From: Calycina herbarum
Lineage: Eukaryota > Ascomycota > Leotiomycetes > Helotiales > Pezizellaceae
DNA length: 64,000 nucleotides
NCBI GenBank assembly: GCA_001414485.1
Contig: LLEY01000137.1
Coordinates: 62,001 to 126,000 of the forward strand
Direction: 5' to 3'
The notes below the pieces were generated by a model. That model made no database searches. It was given only the letters and a program-made list of their open reading frames with translations, and was not told the DNA's origin. Below, piece after piece: positions 60,786 through 64,000 of this stretch; within the stretch, counting starts at the first letter, position 1, and every line of letters starts with the position of its first letter. A program made the translations under genes and the position numbers.

Positions 60786-61640
60786 TATGTTTACAGGACT
60801 TTATTTTTCCTTTTCTTCTTTCCGAAACATTAGGGGAGTACGACGAGCTTTTAAGGGTTGTAAATTTCAGGAATTGGAGAAGCCTCATGGGGTTCAATGG
60901 ATGAAACTGTACAGAAGAAAAATCCCATTAAATGTTTATATTATGCTTTTGCTCTTGTCATGATGTTGATTTTTTAGTCTCCACGTACTCGTATGCAATG
61001 ATGTTCAAACGGCCCTCGGTGACTATGCAATTCTGGTGAATTAACAGAAGAACAATATTCGGATGGTTTTTTTTTCCCTTTGCGGGTCATCTGGAAGCGA
61101 TGGTGGCAGGTAGTGGAGGCTATTCCTGTATTGTTTCATGGGAAGTTCGAGGGACGGCTAGACTTAAAACTCCTACTTATGTACATTTCGAACTTTAATA
61201 AAACCCTGGACACGCCAGGGGAACCTAGATAGGACGGGGAATTCAATAGTCATGACTGATTCTTCGATAAGATGAAAACCAGATTTGAAAACAATTTTAC
61301 AAAACGGAAAGACCGAGGTACCTGGGAAACACAAATCTCACTTTAGTCATTTATATTACAGCACACCTGGAAACGGAACCTACGTCGAAAAATTAGACAG
61401 AATAATATTTCCATAGAGTAATAGATTGTATCAGCCTTGAAAATTCGACTTGCAATGCGGGGATTTTCATTCAGTACACGCAGCTAGGCCACCCCATGAT
61501 CCGTGCAGGATATGTTTCTGCTGCATCACGTGCCCTCGCTAACGCTAGCGCTGTTTTCGCACAATCGCACTCGATACAACTTTTAAATTTTGACCTGCGA
61601 CTTTTGGAATCAACAAAATTAGTCGACAAAATCGCCCACG
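60786..61640. other. SSN6 3' flank and RPL3 promoter
   Basis: No gene. Contains the 3' untranslated region of SSN6 and the promoter of RPL3. Confidence 0.45.
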
Positions 61641-63061
61641 ATGTCTCACAGAAAGTTCGAGGCACCTCGTCACGGCTCTTTAGCCTTCTTACCTCGCAAG
61701 AGAGCTGCCCGTCATAGAGGAAAGGTGAGTCTCCCGCCTCCAATTGCTTCAATTTTGCTTGCGCATCTGCTAACTTCTCCATAGGTCAAGTCGTAAGTTT
61801 TCCACCCCTCGAGCTTCTGCGAATCCCCCTCGAATCTGCCACTCGAACACCGCTAACTCCCTCACAAAGATTCCCTAAGGATGACCCAAAGAAGCCAGTC
61901 CACCTTACCGCCACCATGGGCTACAAGGCTGGTATGTCCACCATCGTTCGCGATCTCGACAGACCTGGAGCCAAGTCACACAAGAAGGAGGTTGTTGAGG
62001 CAGTCACAATCATTGAGACACCACCAGTACGAACAATGCAGCCCGCTTGGCAATTGTGTCAATGGCTAACATCTATTTTAGGTGATCGTTGTTGGTCTAG
62101 TTGGTTACATCGAGACTCCCCGTGGTCTTCGATCCCTCACCACCGTTTGGGCTGAGCATTTGAGCGACGAGCTTAAGCGCCGATTCTACAAGAACTGGTA
62201 CAAGAGCAAGAAGAAGGCCTTCACCAAATACGCCAAGAAGCACCAAGAGAAGGACTCCGCCTCCATCACCCGCGAGATCGAGCGCATCAAGAAGTACTGC
62301 TCCGTCGTCCGTGTCCTCGCCCACACCCAAATCCGCAAGACCCCTCTCAAGCAAAAGAAGGCACACTTGATGGAGATCCAGGTTAACGGAGGTAGCGTCG
62401 CTGACAAGGTTGCTTTCGGCCAAGGTCTTTTCGAGAAGCCAGTTGAGATCAGCTCCATCTTCGAGCAAGATGAGATGATTGATGTTATTGCCGTTACCAA
62501 GGGTCACGGTTTCTCCGGTGTCACCAGCAGATGGGGAACCAAGAAGCTTCCGAGAAAGACACACAAGGGTCTCCGAAAGGTCGCCTGTATTGGTGCTTGG
62601 CATCCATCCCACGTCCAATGGACTGTTGCTCGTGCTGGTCAAGACGGTTACCATCACCGTACCTCTGTCAACCACAAGGTCTACCGTGTTGGCAAGGGTG
62701 ATGATGAGGGCAACGCAACCACCGAGTTTGATCACTCCAAGAAGCAAATCACTCCGTAAGTACTTGTTCCACTAATCCAAATAGCAAAAGCTAATTTCCA
62801 AATAGAATGGGTGGTTTCGTTCGCTACGGAGAGGTCAAGAACGATTTCCTTATCCTCAAGGGTTCCGTTCCAGGTGTTAAGAAGCGTGTCATGACTCTCC
62901 GAAAATCCATGTTCGTTCACACCTCAAGAAAGGCATTGGAGAAGGTTGACTTGAAATGGATTGACACGTCTTCAAAATTCGGACACGGTGCATACCAAAC
63001 TCCTCAAGAGAAGCACCAATTCCTCGGTACTCTCAAGAAGGATATTGCTCCAGCTTCGTAA
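61641..63061 (+). CDS. RPL3: 60S ribosomal protein uL3
   Basis: Five exons, all in phase: 61641-61724, 61785-61792 (8 nt), 61870-62026, 62082-62755 and 62806-63061, giving 392 residues (yeast Rpl3: 387). The start [20 protein letters not shown] is the universal eukaryotic uL3 opening. Later blocks include [56 protein letters not shown] and [40 protein letters not shown] includes the His methylated in yeast (His243, about 244 here). uL3 lies next to the peptidyl-transferase centre and is essential. The 8-nt exon 2 is real: skipping it would break the frame. The codons of exon 4 are rich in C-ending, highly used codons, as expected for a highly expressed gene. Confidence 0.98.
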
Positions 63062-63550
63062 ATTTTGTCTTGTTAGCATTTCTGTTTTTCGGGGCTTCAC
63101 AATTTGGTGTCTGGGGGAAAATTACATCGCACCATTGTGCTCTTTGATAGTCACCTGGGTGTTTTACTCGGGGCAATGAGTAGCTGGCGATTCAATGAAA
63201 TGAAGACAATGTCAAAGCCAATTTAATGTTTATCTGTGTCGATAAGTGACGCCATTTTGATATTTGAACTTCCCCACCCAACACCTGCCCCTCTTTACTA
63301 CCATGCCTTCATTGACCAAAGGCTACCTAAATTGAGGCGAATTGAATGGATTGACTCTACCGAAATCTCAGCTCTTTAGCAACAGCATCTCGGTCCAAAT
63401 TTTCCATACAAATAACTCTCTCAACTTGGCGATCAAACAATGACATTTTTCGGTCCCATCTCAAAACCTGCAGGCAAGCAACGCGAGCACGTCCCCGCAG
63501 AACCCCACCATCTCTCATGATAACTGGAAACTCACTTTCATCAACACCTC
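63062..63550. other. RPL3 3' flank and upstream region of the last gene
   Basis: Contains the RPL3 3' untranslated region and the promoter of the next plus-strand gene. Nothing else seen. Confidence 0.4.
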
Positions 63551-64000
63551 ATGGGCATTATCTCCTCTGCAATTGCAAAAGTCACCCAACCTCTGAAGAA
63601 GAAACGCGGTAAGAATAAGACTGCCAAATCTCCGAATCGCGAACCTCAGCAGAATATCGAAAACGAAAACGAAGGACCGTCGCAATCATTACCGCAGCCA
63701 TTACAACTTGGAGAAGGGGAGCTGCGGGCAGCGCAAGAGCTACCTTTGCACGTCGAAGCGCGAGGGGATATAGATTCACTTGTAGAGGAAGGGAAGAAGG
63801 GGATTGTAAAGAAGAAGTTGGGAGAGACGTGAGGGTTCCTTTTCTTTCTACCGCCCCCCCTTCTTCTTTGCTTCTCCCTCGTCCTTCCATCTCTTTCCCT
63901 CGCAGATCCTCAAACTCTCAAACTCAAAGAAAACTTTCTGAATTTCAATCGCGGGCTTTCTGCAGTACGAATCCATCCCAAGCCTCTCAATCTGCCAACC
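63551..64000 (+). CDS. Probably N-myristoylated basic protein, 3' end outside window
   Basis: Exon 1 is 63551-63828 (ATG, 92 codons plus 2 nt), donor GTGAGG at 63829. A CCCTCGCAG acceptor ends at 63905, and exon 2 (63906 onward) stays open in the matching frame to the window edge. The N-terminus MGIISS has Gly2 and Ser6, the classic N-myristoylation pattern. It is followed by a Lys/Arg cluster (KKKRGKNK) that would support membrane binding. The rest is Gln/Glu/Ser-rich and polar with no enzymatic motif. Plasma-membrane or endomembrane attachment is inferred. The family is not recognised. If the intron is wrong, the alternative is a 93-residue protein ending at 63832. Confidence 0.6.

Noticed and set aside
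62097..62747. 216-codon frame antisense to RPL3
   Set aside because: Exact mirror of strongly biased RPL3 codons; a well-known artefact of high-expression genes.

Overview
This window is nuclear DNA of a filamentous ascomycete. Genes carry several short introns (about 45-110 nt) with GTAAGT-type donors, CTAAC-type branch points and YAG acceptors. The set of genes is typical of Pezizomycotina: a Kin4-type kinase, a TmpA-like membrane flavoprotein, a Cyc8/Ssn6 corepressor, a HET-domain relic and a pogo/Fot-type transposon with a mutation pattern like RIP. Protein style suggests Leotiomycetes (Botrytis/Sclerotinia relatives), but that is an inference from memory and was not tested. I saw no tRNA, rRNA, CRISPR array or bacterial-type operon.

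Layout. 0-7 kb: a small secreted cysteine-containing protein (minus strand, four exons), a frameshifted relic of a major-facilitator transporter, and a Ser-rich basic coiled-coil protein. 7-18.4 kb: no gene I can support; the AT-rich part (7.6-12.4 kb) includes a cluster of GATTA-type inverted repeats at 11.9-12.0 kb followed by decayed repeat-like DNA. 18.4-20.2 kb: a complete four-exon family-2 glycosyltransferase. 20.2-26.3 kb: gene-poor. 26.3-39.5 kb: a conserved block with a metallo-beta-lactamase-fold protein, a Kin4-type kinase, the GPI-anchor acyltransferase Gwt1 and a BTB-like nuclear-type protein. 39.8-47 kb: an accessory island holding a 2.34-kb pogo/Fot element nested inside a small inverted-repeat element, then a cupin gene with no clear start and a broken HET-domain gene. 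48-50.2 kb: a ten-exon TmpA-like gene. 50.2-56 kb: gene-poor, with one 58-nt palindrome. 56-64 kb: dense housekeeping block with UMP1 (proteasome assembly) divergent from SSN6/CYC8 (corepressor), then ribosomal protein uL3 (RPL3) and the start of a probably N-myristoylated protein that runs off the window.

The housekeeping genes do not form one pathway. They mark conserved chromosome segments, while the gene-poor AT-rich stretches and the transposon island mark faster-evolving DNA. Exon boundaries were worked out by hand from splice signals and reading frame; where a frame closes exactly over every exon (secreted protein, glycosyltransferase, kinase, Gwt1, TmpA-like, UMP1, SSN6, RPL3) I regard the model as strong.
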